From assembly GCA_963978905.1 (NCBI GenBank), contig OZ022258.1, forward strand, positions 32,425,282 through 32,489,281: 64,000 nucleotides of DNA. The letters run 5' to 3'. Of this stretch, positions 1-11,301 are shown piece by piece (position 1 is the first letter of the stretch; each line of letters starts with the position of its first letter). Position numbers and translations under genes: made by a program. Below the pieces are notes generated by a model. The model was not told the origin of the DNA and did not search any database. It saw only the letters and a list, made by a program, of their open reading frames with translations. Origin of the DNA: Trichostrongylus colubriformis (taxonomy: Eukaryota; Nematoda; Chromadorea; Rhabditida; Trichostrongylidae).

Positions 1-296
1 AATCGATCTCGGTATGCGAGAACGTACTCCAAAACGAAGGGAACACACGATCCCATCGAACCTTTATTTCCGCGCCCGCACAATTGAAAACAACGTACAA
101 TTGCAGAACCGAATATCAATGCACAATAAAATGGGAAAAAAGGGTTCTATGGGCAGAGGGGATTGGGCCAGGCGCCTCGTTCGAATCTTCCTAAACCCTG
201 AAAAGTCTCTCTCTTATGATGGCATTCCCGCCAGATCATGTGAGTCCGCGCCTTAATGTGCCCGGCGCTTGACCGGTAGACCGACTTTGACCAACA
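1..296 (-). repeat. 3' LTR copy (cut by window start)
   Basis: This copy matches 915-1233 almost throughout. Its TATA position is changed to CATAAG, while AATAAA is retained. The purine-rich GAGGGCAGACG just inside it on the minus strand could be the polypurine tract. Confidence 0.75.
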
Positions 297-329
297 CGTC
301 TGCCCTCGCGGATAATATCGTCCCCGATG

Positions 330-608
330 TCAAGAAACTAGAATCTGGCAAGGGAGGCAACATTGCTCCCATTCATCTTCTGACACAATGCCTCTAGCGT
401 CCAAAACTTCGACAATTTTCGCACGCATTACTTTGGTCAACCCACAGCTGAGTGCCAGTTTCTCTACTTTGCTAACCACTTTTCCAACCTCCCTTTCGAC
501 CGCTTCCCTATGCTTGGCCTTATATCGCGTCGACACTCTATGCTCCTTCATCTCCTCGTTAACAATATCAGGGAGCTGCCCCAACGAGGCCTTGATGTGT
601 CCAATCAC
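330..608 (-). pseudogene. gag-like remnant inside the LTR element
   Basis: A 92-codon charged, probably helical reading frame lies between the two LTRs on the same strand as the LTR signals. A reading frame on the 5' side, about 615-700 minus, is rich in Met and Glu and would join it after a one-base shift at about 609. This looks like a decayed gag-type protein. No zinc knuckle, protease or reverse-transcriptase motif is visible, so the assignment rests on position alone. Confidence 0.35.
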
Positions 609-891
609 TTTCCTATTATATCGAACGGAAAGGCACGACTATCGATGCTCACCGTTCCTTCAGGTTGCTCCTCCATCATTTCTTCCATGTGCGCTTCTTT
701 CTCGGTCACCATATTGCCTGCTCTAGTGGCTTATCTGCGATCTTACATCTTACGCATGCCCCAATGACTTCCGATCGACCACAATAATCGATTGGTCCGT
801 CTCTGCTTACACTCGCCCTGTCTCACGAGTCAAAGCTGGTCGAATTTGTAACCGTGTGATCCCTGTGCAGTATTGGCCGGTTCGGCACCCA

Positions 892-1233
892 TGTGAGATA
901 CTTGTCCCGTTGAAATCGATCTCGGTGTGCGAGAACGTACTCCAATACGAAGGGAACACACGATTTATTCGAACCTTTATTTCCAGGTCCGCACAATTAA
1001 AAACAACGCACAAACGCACAACCGAACATCAATACACAATAAAATGAGATCAATACACAATAAAATGGGAAAAATGGGTTCTATGGGCAGAGGGGAGTGG
1101 GCCAGGCGCCTCGTTCCAATCTCCCTAAACCCTGAAAAAGACTCTCCCTTATAGTATGGCATTCCCGCCAGATCATGTGAGTTCGCACCTTAATGTGCCC
1201 GGCGCTTGACCGGTAGGCCGCCTTTGACCAACA
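892..1233 (-). repeat. 5' LTR copy, 342 bp
   Basis: This is the full-length LTR of the element, with TG...CA ends, a minus-strand TATAAGG and an AATAAA. On the minus strand the sequence just after its end is the TGG-starting putative primer-binding site. Confidence 0.72.
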
Positions 1234-1653
1234 TGTCTGCTTATAGCATTCTCCGACAAAGCTGCTAAGGGCTTTGCAAATCTTGTTAAATTCCTACTAC
1301 CCCAATCGGAACCGCACAACGATTCGCATGACGGTCACCTGCATCCGACGACATACGCTCTGTCTCGTCATCCTCGTGAGTGTGTACAGGCGGACGGCGA
1401 TACTATAAAATTCTAGGGACACATTGTGAAATGTCCGTTGTCCATCTATGCTCCGAGCATATTTCGTTGATGCCTTCTTTTCAATTGATAAGGCACAGTC
1501 TTATTGAGTGGTCAATATTTTTGCCGTACCCTGTATATACGCTTTGTCGGGGAAACGTAGAAAATAAGAAACGAAACGAACTCACTGCACAATCTCATAA
1601 TAGTGGAGTTACCAAGAGATTCTGTGGCTTCCAGTAACTAAAAATTCTTTCAG

Positions 1654-4600
1654 AGCTACGATTACGTGCCTTTGTTAGCTGGTTGGGAACACTATCAAAT
1701 TTTCAACTTCTACGTCATGACTGTGAGAACTAACCTTGTTCTCTATTCTTTCTATGTCTTGTTGCCCTTTGAAGTGTATAATTTCAGATCGTGTGTGTTT
1801 TCAGGTGCTGCATGTCTTCGTTCCCTTCGCCATCCTGGTGATTCTAAACATTGCAATCGTCGCTGTGACAAAGCGGAAACTTCATGGAGTCAGTTGGGCG
1901 ATGACCACACTCATTGATATGCCAAAAGTGACTGAAATGATCCGAAAAGGTTGTTCATCACGTAACATAGGAGTATTAGTAAAATTGCCGTTGTCTTCTA
2001 GTGGTTTTCAGAGCTGAACTTCTCCTGAGAAATCTGTCAGACCAGAATCACGAACTACTAGATTACTTGAATTATTATCTACTTCTACCTCAAAGCAGGG
2101 AGTGTCGTAATTTGACTAATCGGCAGGGGGTGGTATATGGGAAGCTGACTTTTTATACGTTGTAGGCTGTACTGCGCAGTGGAAAACAAACGCGAAACGA
2201 CATGACAAGACCCCACACCTGCCAACGTGCTCCTGCACCGCTCCATCAAATAGTGTCTGTCGTGTGCTGTGTACGACAAACACCTGTCACTGATCTGACT
2301 TGAATCGAGTCATAAATAATACGGCGCAGGAACACGTCCACTGTCAAATTCAACGTGTAGAACGAGGTCTTGACTGATTTTTAGTCATCTCTTCTTGATA
2401 TCTCTCCACCATCGCACTTCTTGGTAGCTTTACTTTCATTTGCGAGCGCCGGCTAGGCTATCGTAGCCGTTGCCTTAGAGACAGTGATAGGGGTAATGTG
2501 AATAACGAGAACTCCTAAAATGAGTCACGCAAATGAAAGCTACGGGTAAAGAAACCATAAGTGAACAAAAACCGTCTTCTACAGCAGCCTCCACTTGTTT
2601 TATGCCAGCCCACCCCTTTTTTTCGGGCAGACCCGCCTCTTTTTAGAATCAATGTCGGCAAGGAGGCTTCATTTTTCGGATTTTTGACCATTTCACTCCG
2701 TTTTTCCTTCACTTTCGCCCTACTGAGCAGTTCTCTTTCATATTTAATAATCTTTCCATATTCGGCCCGAGTTACGGAACGGACCCCTATCATCACCTTC
2801 AAAGTGTTATGGCTAAGCGTATATGTGGATCCATAGAAATCTCGTTCACCACTCCTTGCGTCCAGCCAAGTCGAAGGGTGTGCGTAAAGACTGTTCAGTT
2901 TGAAACCTCGCCACGCGAACTGCGTCGCCGCGCCCGCCAAGTTTCTTGTTGGTTAAGGGACGCGGCCGTCACCTACCTGTTACCTGACCTGCATACTTCC
3001 TGACAAACAGAATCGCATCGGAGCAGGTAACATGGGCATTTAATGGCGAATTGCTACAAACAAAGCCGTTGTTACCCTGTTGTTAGTTGCTCTCTTCCAA
3101 CACTATGTAAGGCATTGTTCAGAATCGATGATGTCGTCAAAGAAGCGCAGAGATGAAGTGCGCTACGCGACGTGGACGATGGTCTCGATTACTACCACCT
3201 ACCTCTGCTGCTCATCGCTTTCGTTGTTTATATCTGTCATGGAACACGTGTTTCCAGAGAATGCCCTTCTGTTTAATGAGGATGGCAGCAGGTTTGTACT
3301 GAATTAGCCATATCCGAAGGTGAAATGCTATAGCTTGAGGGGCATGGAATAAGGTCTGGGGTAGTACCACGCAAATAGTGCGACGTGCAATGCACGACGA
3401 ACCCACTCTGAAGTGTCCACTGCCGTTCAATCGCACTGTGCCACATGGCCTCTGTGTGCAGTGAACTGCGTCAATGCCGCCAGCGACCATGTAACTCTGA
3501 CGCGGCCAATTCACGACTGACGCGTCAGCAGTCGTAGCGCTCGGTAAGATCGCTTTCACACCCTGCGGTGCCGGCGGGTAGGGCGTGGCTGCGTGTCTAT
3601 GCGCCTCCGCCTCTGCCATTCTGCCCCTTGTCTGCGTTATCTCAACACCTTCTCTCGTGCCACTCTGCCTGGCTCCCTGTGAACGCATTCACGCCCTGCC
3701 GGCGAAAGTATGAAGGCGGCTTGAAAGAACCGGAAGGAGTCCGAAACAAGAGGAAGATGCAAGATGCAAAGAAATGAGCATTTTGTAACGAACATTCAAG
3801 CTTAGAAGCGATAATCGGCGAAAAAACCCGGATTAAAAAGCGCGACGCTGTGATGTGTATTCGCATCGCATTCGCTTCAACACACTGACTTTCCGAGTTG
3901 TCCGCTGTAGGAGACGGGCCGCGGGCCAACGTTAGTTGTAGCACCTGACTCCCAGCGCAGTGGAGCGGCCATTCTCAACTACATTAGCATTCATGTAAGT
4001 ACATCTAGAAACAATATAAGAAAGAATAAAGTAAAAACTAAAAGGAAAAAACAAATTTATAATAGTAACTTCTCCTCTTGGCACCATGCCAAGGCGTGAA
4101 ATTGGAGAGTTTGTGCGGCGAGTTTGTGCAATGGCGACCACTTAAACTCGTCCGAACTACGTCTGTTCTACCGGCTATGTCGGCCGAAATCACCCCCTTC
4201 CGGTGTCTTTAATGCGATTCGTGTTTTACTATCAACCAATAAAACCAGTGGATAAATCTGCCCTTCACCTCACCTGCGCTTTTACATCTCTTATACAGGA
4301 GACTTTTGCAGTACGCGCTTCTATACACTGGCCAGTGACGCTGTCAGCATCTTGGTCGCCGTGAACAGTCTACTTCGGCTACCCGTCTACATGTTGTGCA
4401 ACCCAAGTCTGAGGTAAGATAATTGATTTATTGGAGGGCAAAATAGCTTGTTGGAGTAGCCTTCTGTCAGTGCCCTAAAATTTATTCATATTTACTGAAC
4501 TGTTTGCTCGGGTGGGTAGAAGGATAATGGTGGAGGTCGGGAAGTTTGCGGTTCGCTACTACTTATCTACTATACATTGCATCGATGCCTCGCTAAAGTT

Positions 4601-5148
4601 CGCTCTTGAGAATCGAGAGGAGTCTCGAATATCATAGTAAGGGCTTCTGTATCCCTAGAAAATTAAGTTCAATACGTTGAACTTCAAAAAAGCGAAGCAC
4701 TTCACGCCGAGAAGTCTTTCTTGGATGTCCCGAGCATTCTATTCTAGTTGATTTCGATCGTGAGGGCAGGTGAATGCGACTTGACCTGTACAGTGACTCG
4801 GTGAGGGGGCCACCTACGTTGAAGCCAATGCCTTTATCCTTCCACACGAGTCTGGTACCAATTCAGTAGCCAGCTAGACCCTACATCTTTACTCCCTAGG
4901 AACGGAAGGCCTAGACGAGAATTGATGCACTACAGGGAATGCACGCCACCTGTCACTACAGCAGCTTCGCTAGATGTCTGTGCTACCTTATATCACGATA
5001 AACTCCCCAATGATTGTTTTTCAGGGAAGAATTCTTCAAAGAGTTACCCATGATGAATATTTGTCGAGTAGGAAAGAAGCTGGAGTCGAACGACGACAAA
5101 TTCGCACCGTATCAACCCGCGCTTCTTGGTCGACCGACTATGTTATGA
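1654..5148 (+). CDS. rhodopsin-class neuropeptide-type GPCR, C-ter half (5 exons)
   Basis: Exons are 1654-1722, 1805-1949, 3123-3291, 4312-4413 and 5025-5148. The phases join correctly and give 202 residues ending at TGA 5146-5148. The first exon gives an extracellular-loop-2-like segment. The second gives TM5 (VLHVFVPFAILVILNIAIV) and a basic third loop. The third gives KKRRDEVRYATW and then TM6. The fourth gives TM7 with SDAVSILVAVNSLLRLPVYM, a variant of NPxxY. The fifth gives a helix-8-like tail (REEFFKELP). The layout resembles nematode FMRFamide/myosuppressin-type peptide receptors, which sit in the plasma membrane and couple to G proteins; the ligand cannot be read. TM1-TM4 are missing. 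A possible extra exon ending at 1375 (YYPNRNRTTIRMTVTCIRRH, donor GTGAGT) could be loop 2/TM4. The gene may continue upstream of the window or be broken by the LTR element at 1-1233. Confidence 0.85.
3546..3722. mobile_element. MITE, GGCCGCGTTCATAC family (degenerate copy)
   Basis: The inverted ends AAGATCGCTTTCACACC and GAAAGTATGAAGGCGGCTT are diverged versions of the TIR seen cleanly at 24652 and 57972. The inner sequence (GTGCCGGCGGGTAGGGCGTGG ... ACGCCCTGCCGGCG) is shared too. It lies in the GPCR intron between the TM6 and TM7 exons. Confidence 0.65.
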
Positions 5149-6847
5149 CACATTCGTCTAACCGGGCCGAATGAAGGGAAGCCGCTCTCAAGACAATGGT
5201 GCAATATCAGCGGAACACTTGGAACTTTCCAGCCATGCAGCTTCTCACTTTTCGATTTATCTTCAACATACTATGCCTTAATCAACTTTGCGAATCTCGA
5301 CCACCGTAGCCGACATCGAGAGCAGAATCAGATTGTAACCTTTGAGCTTTATAGGCTCCTTTCGGAACTAAACGCAAGATGTGTGGCGTAAGGTCAAAAA
5401 TAAGTCGCGATCGCGACACGCAGTAGCATGCTCGGCGGTTGCGATAGTGTCTTGCATCTTGTAATTCGCACGCATGATTAGCGCACCACACGTCGTGGAG
5501 CGTTTTTTTGACCTATTACAAGGGCAAAAGCTGCTGCTAGAAAGGGCCGTCAGGGTCAAGTCCTCAGCCATAGCATATAGTTCACTGATCCAATCCCAGT
5601 ATCAGCCTTTTTCGTCTACAATCGCTCTACGAAGGCACTTTTTGTAACAGTGATGACCACAACTTGTTTATGTTTCAAAATAGCCTGATCTAATGTGGTC
5701 AGACAAATGTGGGTGCACATTCATGTGTCGGGTTTTTTGTGTGTATCAAACCTCCACCTTACCAGCACATATCCGGTCAACTGATCCATTGTGTGGATTG
5801 TCCTCTTGCCATTGTACAGCTTTGCTATCACTGCCGTCAGCCAGTAACTTATCTATGTCGAAATAGATGTGTTTTTGAGTGGATTTTGATAAAGTTAGTC
5901 TTTTGTGATAACGGGATTCGTTTTGTTCGAGTGGTCACGAAATGTCGCACAGTCTCGCATGCAGTCCACCTCTTTCATACCACAATCGAAGGTCTCATTG
6001 CGAGCATCGTCTGTAGTCAATCTTGCTCATGTTCCGGTCAAGTAACATCTGCAAAAATGGTGCAAGTGTTGGGATGTGTGAAAGGACATTCGAATTTGGC
6101 AGCGCGACAAGTTCCACGTAGGTCCTCTTGTAAATTGACCGCGTGCTGAGGTGTGCGGCTCTAGCTTTCTCGTATGATCTGACCCAGTGTCGCACAATCA
6201 CGAGTTGATCATGGCTGGGATCCGAGAAGTACCTGCTGCCGATCTAGTAAGGCCAGACATTTGCGCGAAAAGTACCGTTCTACCACACGGACAGTAACGT
6301 CGACAGATAGCTAGGTTTTGCAACACCTGCGGCTCAGCTACTATCATATCAATGTGACACAGGTATGAAGCCCTAAACCCGATATTTCCTGGTTATAGTA
6401 AACTCTTCGGTACCGCAAAGCATTGCCATAACCTCAGAGAGGTGTGCTGTGTTACGAATAGGCTCGTTCATTGTCTCAAAAGGTAAAATACTGGAAGAGA
6501 CAACTTGTAAGACAGTTATGGGCTTTTATGTCGTGATTGGTTCATTGGTGGAGCGCATTAGTTTTTCAGTTGATTGATTTTCCCCTGTTAATAAGGGTTT
6601 TGTCTCAAGGCTCAGCTCAGTTTCTTGCTCATGTGCGCTGTATAATATGAGAAGGAGAATAGTTCAGAAGTGCCGGTACTATTATTCCAGACAGTCCCTT
6701 TTTAGCACCCTCATTAGCAGCAGCTGTTCGGGCTGGGCATGATGGGCGAAAGTTAGGCAACCATTTTCAATATTCTGATCGGATTTTAGCGGTTAACGAA
6801 GGTTCAACCGATTTTGCCTCGCATCATTTCAACTACTTAGGCTTCCG
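5149..6847. other. no supported gene
   Basis: This is the sequence downstream of the GPCR stop. A 146-codon open frame at 5709-6149 (+) has no recognisable domain and no convincing splice context. I saw no clear polyadenylation signal for the GPCR here. Confidence 0.4.
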
Positions 6848-7114
6848 TTATTCACTACTCCAATGTGATTGAAAAGGGAATTGCCAGATGTTATTGTTCC
6901 CATTTCTTCCCCAGTGATTCGCCGGGAGCGGTGAGATTACGGCACTTAGGTATTCGTCGCCATGCGCGAGACCAGACCTTTCTGGTCTCGCCCATAGCGA
7001 CGAAACGGTACAGTCCGGCTCACTACAGTAGTTGCTTGCATGATTGCCAGCAGCACAGTTCCAGCACGATCTGCTTTCTTTCGAACGGTTTCGACGCTGA
7101 GGTCCGTCGGACAC
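6848..7114 (-). pseudogene. possible retroelement CCHC zinc-knuckle fragment
   Basis: The frame contains CWNCAAGNHASNYC, which fits C-x2-C-x4-H-x4-C exactly, the spacing of retroelement gag nucleocapsid knuckles. The flanks are not recognisable, and nearby sequence is MITE and LINE debris. A chance match in a short frame is possible. Confidence 0.3.
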
Positions 7115-7181
7115 GTTCTACAGTGCATGAAGGAATGATTGGACCGCCCACAAAGTAAGCACTGGGGCTTGGGGTTTGTAG

Positions 7182-7392
7182 CCTAATGTCAGGATGCCGC
7201 ATGACGATGAGCGGCGTGCGACACAATGTGTGCGAGCTTTGCGCGTCGCGGTAGTTGGGTCTTGGAACGATTACAACGTAATGCAAATGGTGCGATACGC
7301 AGTTGACTTCTAATCACTTCGGGACCCAACAATTTAGCTCGTCCGCACTGTTTGACTTGCGACATGCCGCAGTGCGGCATCCTGACATTAGG
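7182..7392. mobile_element. MITE, AATGTCAGGATGCCGC family, copy 1
   Basis: Inverted ends CCTAATGTCAGGATGCCGC and GCGGCATCCTGACATTAGG enclose about 175 bp. The inner part (GTTGGGTCTTGGAACGATTA, CGCGTCGCGGTAGTTGGG) recurs in the copies at 48038 and 51039. Confidence 0.8.
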
Positions 7393-7516
7393 GTACAGAC
7401 CCTGGGGCTTGCTCAGAAGAGCACTCAATGTTGAGCTTTTGATAACGGGTTCAATGCGAGGTGCCGGGGCGCAATTGGACATGGGCGTTTGCATTTTGTA
7501 TAGGGCCTTCAAAAGA

Positions 7517-9110
7517 TCATTGATTCCCATAGCCGCTTCCTGGTACTTTGAATACCTTGAGATTCGCTCTTAGAGGGTGGTCGCGCCATCCTTGCAGGAC
7601 GCATCCGTGCCAAGCGTCACGATTCCTTACCACTTGCCGCCATATGTGACCAAAGATTTTTCTCATTGGATCGCTCCATCTGGTTGGTGGTTTTCCCAGC
7701 GGCCTAACCACTCCACATGCATACCAGTCGGTAACACGACACGTCCATCGGTTATCGCTGAGGAGGGCAACATGACAGGCCAATCGCTTCTTCGAATCGT
7801 AGATGATTTCGATGACGTCTCCAACCAGGGTACGCCTCCGTATCTTTCGACTAGGAATCTTTTGCATAGTCGACACACCACACTAAGCCCATTCCACAGC
7901 CCTTTGCGTCACTGCTAGTCTATCCTTCTCAGGCCGAGTTGTATTTCATGTCTCGCATCCGTAGACTAATGCTGGGAGGACATCAGTATTGAACACTTGT
8001 CTTTGGGTCTGAGTATCTAGTCGCTTGTCGGTGAGAACATTGCGATACTTGTTGAACGCGGCCCAACCTGCCTTAAAAACAGTGATAGGGAAATTTCGGA
8101 CGAAATGTGAAAAAAATGGTGAATATGATGGGCGAGATGATCATTAATACGACGGTGAAAAAATGACCTGAAAGTAAGTGACCAGAAACCCGGAATATAG
8201 AACCGTTTTCGCACCACTGTTTCTCGACGTGGGCGACCATTTCGTCAAGAGACGGGTAGCCCAGACGACTCTGCCATTGGCATCTAGCCAAGTAACCAAT
8301 GCGCAAAAACAGCGAGGAAACAGTACAAAATCTCAAGGGGCATCCCATCGTTAATTGAAGATGTGGGATGACAACAAGTGAAAATTAAAGAAAAAGAAAA
8401 GAAGAATAGAAAAGAAAAGCTAGGAATTTCTACGGGTAAACAGCTGAAGCTGATAAGAAAAAGGTATGCGACGTTTTATTTAAGAAAGCCCGCCCCGATC
8501 GCTCCGGCCATGCTGCATCACCTTGGCTCCTCCCACCACAGCCAATCAGGGATGCTTGCCGTTAGAAGGCGGAATGAGCCAAGTAAGGCGGCTGAAGCTA
8601 AAAATGCCGCCTCTGCATAGCTCAGAGATCCCTTTCGCGGGGGATTTTTCCATACATACGCCCTTGAGACCCGTGATTTTTCATTGAATTTTCACTGGGA
8701 TCCTTATCACCCACGTTACCCCTGTCACTGTCTTCAAGGCGCTTCTGTTCTCAGCTGTGCGGTCATTATTCAGGGTGACTGTCCGGCCGAGATGAACGTA
8801 TGAGGAGACTTCTTCGATCACACAGCCCTCCAGGTGCATCCGTAATCCTCCACGAAACTGTTTTTCACCCACTGAGTTTTGCCTGGATGGATTTAGATCC
8901 CGTAAGACAAGCGGCTTCGCAAAAATTCTCAACAAGTTCTCGAGAGCACACGGCTTAGTACCGATAAGGATGACGTCGTCCGCAAAGTGTAGATACTTTA
9001 GCTTCTCACCATCTATATCAATGCCCCGAGGTAGCCCAACGTTTCGCATTATGAGCTCTAGAACAGCAGAAAATAGTTTCGAAGAGATAACTTCGCCTTG
9101 TCGGCTTACG
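7517..9110 (-). pseudogene. non-LTR retrotransposon (LINE) RT, split by an insertion
   Basis: Reading from high to low coordinates, about 9110-8690 encodes the end of a reverse transcriptase with FADD (YLHFADDVILIG) and the YVHLGRTVTLNNDRTAE block. About 8050-7517 encodes the downstream part: VLPALVYGCET, then RLACHV and RWTCRVTDWY, then GKPPTRWSDPMRKI, the conserved C-terminal region of nematode LINE RTs. The two halves are collinear and separated by 8051-8689, so they are probably one copy interrupted by another repeat. In-frame stops are present (one follows the ET of VYGCET), so it is inactive. Confidence 0.7.
8051..8689. repeat. repeat inserted into the LINE; diverged relative at 13.5 kb
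   Basis: This block separates the two halves of the minus-strand LINE. It shares order and short identical stretches with 13545-13910, for example GGAAATTTCGGACGAA against GGAAATTCGGACGAA, and the TCGTCAAGAGACGGG region against CCGTCAAGAGGCAGA. Its class is unknown. Confidence 0.45.
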
Positions 9111-9129
9111 GCTGAACCTAACGAAGACG

Positions 9130-9597
9130 ATGCTCATGAGGAACGGAATGGCAACTGATGCCCCATTCATGCTTAACGGAATGAACATCATTAAATGCTT
9201 CACTAATGTGCACCTGGGTCGGGAATTCAGTATGGTGAACCAAAATGAAAGGAAAGAAGTAGCAGTTTGGGGATGCTACAAGAAGTATAGTGAAGAGAAA
9301 ACACCTGAATTCGTTGATTCCGCTGTTCCTCCTGCCTTGACGTATGCCTCAGAGATTTGGACTCTGCGTAAGCAGGAAGAGAATACGGCCGGCATCATCC
9401 AACGCACCATCAAAAGGAAGATGCTCGGAATATCCATATACACACAAATGCAGTGGAGAGCCCGGGGTCTTAAACTCCGTCGACGGTCGAAAATCAGAAA
9501 CGCCGCCGAACTTGCCAAGGATCAGAATGAATGGGCCGGACACGTCATGCGATATTGCGCTGAGATGGACCAGAGTGGTCATCGGCTGGATCTCTGA
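9130..9597 (+). pseudogene. second LINE RT C-ter fragment, opposite strand
   Basis: An open frame of 155 codons contains HLGREFSMVNQNE, PALTYASEIWTLRKQ, RTIKRKMLGIS and WAGHVMR, the characteristic run downstream of the RT active site in nematode LINEs. It overlaps in domain content with the minus-strand copy next to it (both have the HLGR block). It is therefore a separate copy lying head-to-head, not an inverted part of the same one. Confidence 0.7.
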
Positions 9598-10627
9598 AAC
9601 GTCAGACGCACACCTGAACGACCTGTTGCTCGATGGTTGGACTTTTCCGCCGACATTGACACTTCGGTCGGACATTGACATGATTTCCACACTGTCATGC
9701 TTTTGCAAAAGAAAGCGTTCACAATGCCTGCATTGGAAATAGGCACGCATTCGCCAATGTTTGTCGTCAGTGAATCCAGTAACGAAACACTACTTCGATC
9801 GAGTGTGGACGTCCAAAATTAGCTTTCTCCATCCTATAGATGCACTTGTAAGAAAATCCAGCATGTTAATGACGTTCAGAGAGCGGTGGGTTTGATGGTG
9901 CCTCTTTAACACCGCTATTACAATGCTACGCTCACGTTTTGCAGAATTAGCATTGACAATTCCTTGGGAACTTTTTTCAGGTAGTGCACATAGCATTTCC
10001 GTCAGACTGTGTTCGTTTCACCTTTCAAACAGGTGTTTTTGATCAGGTCTTTAGCAGATATTTCTGAATAATCCGTATCAGCTAGTTTAGAGCAGGGTTC
10101 CCTGTCGAAGTCTCCATTACACCTTTCCCGTTGCTGAGCATTTTTATACGCGTGGCGGGAGACATTATCTGCTATAACTGATAGGTTTACGCGTGCACAA
10201 ATCAGAACTCACTGAGCACTCAGCCACCGCTGGTAAGGGCAGGGGAATGAACAAAAAACGTTCGAACGCTCAAGGAATTCGCTAGTATATATGCGCAGGG
10301 ACATATTAATTTATGTATTGCCTCTTTACATGCTTGACCATGTGTAACCAAATTCCCTGCGTACATTCGATCTCAAAACACCACTCACCATTTGCCGGAA
10401 CCCGAACACGCAGATGATAAGTTGCGTCACATCACACATCAGGCTTCGCCGCAGTTCTCCCATCTGCGGTCACTAATCAATTGGATTGAATCGGAAGTGA
10501 GGAGCAGTGAACAGCAGAGGTTCCCGTTGCGATTATCCCTTGTTGCTTCATGCTTGCCCCAGACGAAGTCACTCCAAATATGGTCTCTTGGTAGATGCTA
10601 GTCTCAGGAGCTACTTTGACTATACAC
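9598..10627. other. no supported gene
   Basis: There are only short frames without domains. No clear repeat ends were recognised. Confidence 0.4.
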
Positions 10628-11010
10628 AGGGTGGGCTACATGAAATGTGAGGGGTTAAAAAATCCATTTTTGGACATTCATAACTTTTTTGCTTTTTGTG
10701 TGGTTATTCGTTTTACTCGTATTTTCTAAGTCCTACTGAGTTGCAGAGTCTCGATTTTTATAGGTAAAAATGGTATCACATACCGATCGTTCAGCAGTAG
10801 TTGATATGCACAAGCGCGATCTCTCAGTCAAGGAGATTACTAAGGCACTCAAACTACATCGCGAGCAAGAACATCAAGTCATAAAACGCTTCAAGGAGAC
10901 TGGAGGTCTTCGGAAATGACTGCACGCATCCTGAAGAATTTCAGGAACAGATTGGATGCCTGTATTGAAGCTGATGGCGAACATTCGGAATGCGATATGT
11001 AATCCCTATG
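10628..11010 (+). mobile_element. internally deleted Tc1/mariner-type element
   Basis: The left end (ACACAGGGTGGGCTACATG) is mariner-like. A 49-codon frame at 10770-10919 starts MVSHTDRSAVV and has the helix-turn-helix pattern of Tc/mariner transposase N-termini, ending in KRFKETGGL. Just after its stop, FRNRLDACIEADGEHSE matches the usual transposase C-terminus. The N-ter and C-ter ends are therefore nearly fused and the DDE core is gone. The right TIR was not found. Confidence 0.6.
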
Positions 11011-11301
11011 TGGAGTTTTCTGACGATTCAAATGCATAAAAAATTTTCTTATTTGCCTTGATTAGTGCAATCTTGTGGGCAGTATTTCCGTCACACTTCA
11101 TGTGGACCGCCCTGTACATGCCACGGGAGTTTGAAGCCCACTTTGCCAGTTCACGATAATTTTCATGCGTCCTCGCGTTCCGTAAAGACTCTGAGGGTGC
11201 TGAAGAACACATAAGCGAAGAAGCAGTCAAAGAAATTTCCGAAAATGCTTGAAATAAGGTGTTTCGGACTTTTTGCTTCGGCGAGTTTTCAGCTTACGAG
11301 G

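Larger units (their letters stand above)
1..1233 (-). mobile_element. LTR retrotransposon remnant, minus strand, interior mostly deleted
   Basis: Two long direct repeats (1-296 and 892-1233) flank only about 595 bp. Read on the minus strand, the right copy runs from TGTTGGTC to TCTCACA, so it has TG...CA ends. It is followed at once by TGGGTGCCGAACC, a good primer-binding-site candidate. The LTR has TATAAGG near 1150 and AATAAA near 975 on the minus strand, in the order U3, R, U5. The left LTR lacks about 23 bp because the window begins inside it. The short interior means gag-pol has been lost. The family is not assigned. Confidence 0.72.

Noticed and set aside
5709..6149. 146-codon plus-strand ORF
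   Set aside because: Cys/His-rich by eye, but the spacing fits no zinc-binding family, and there are no splice or start signals worth noting.
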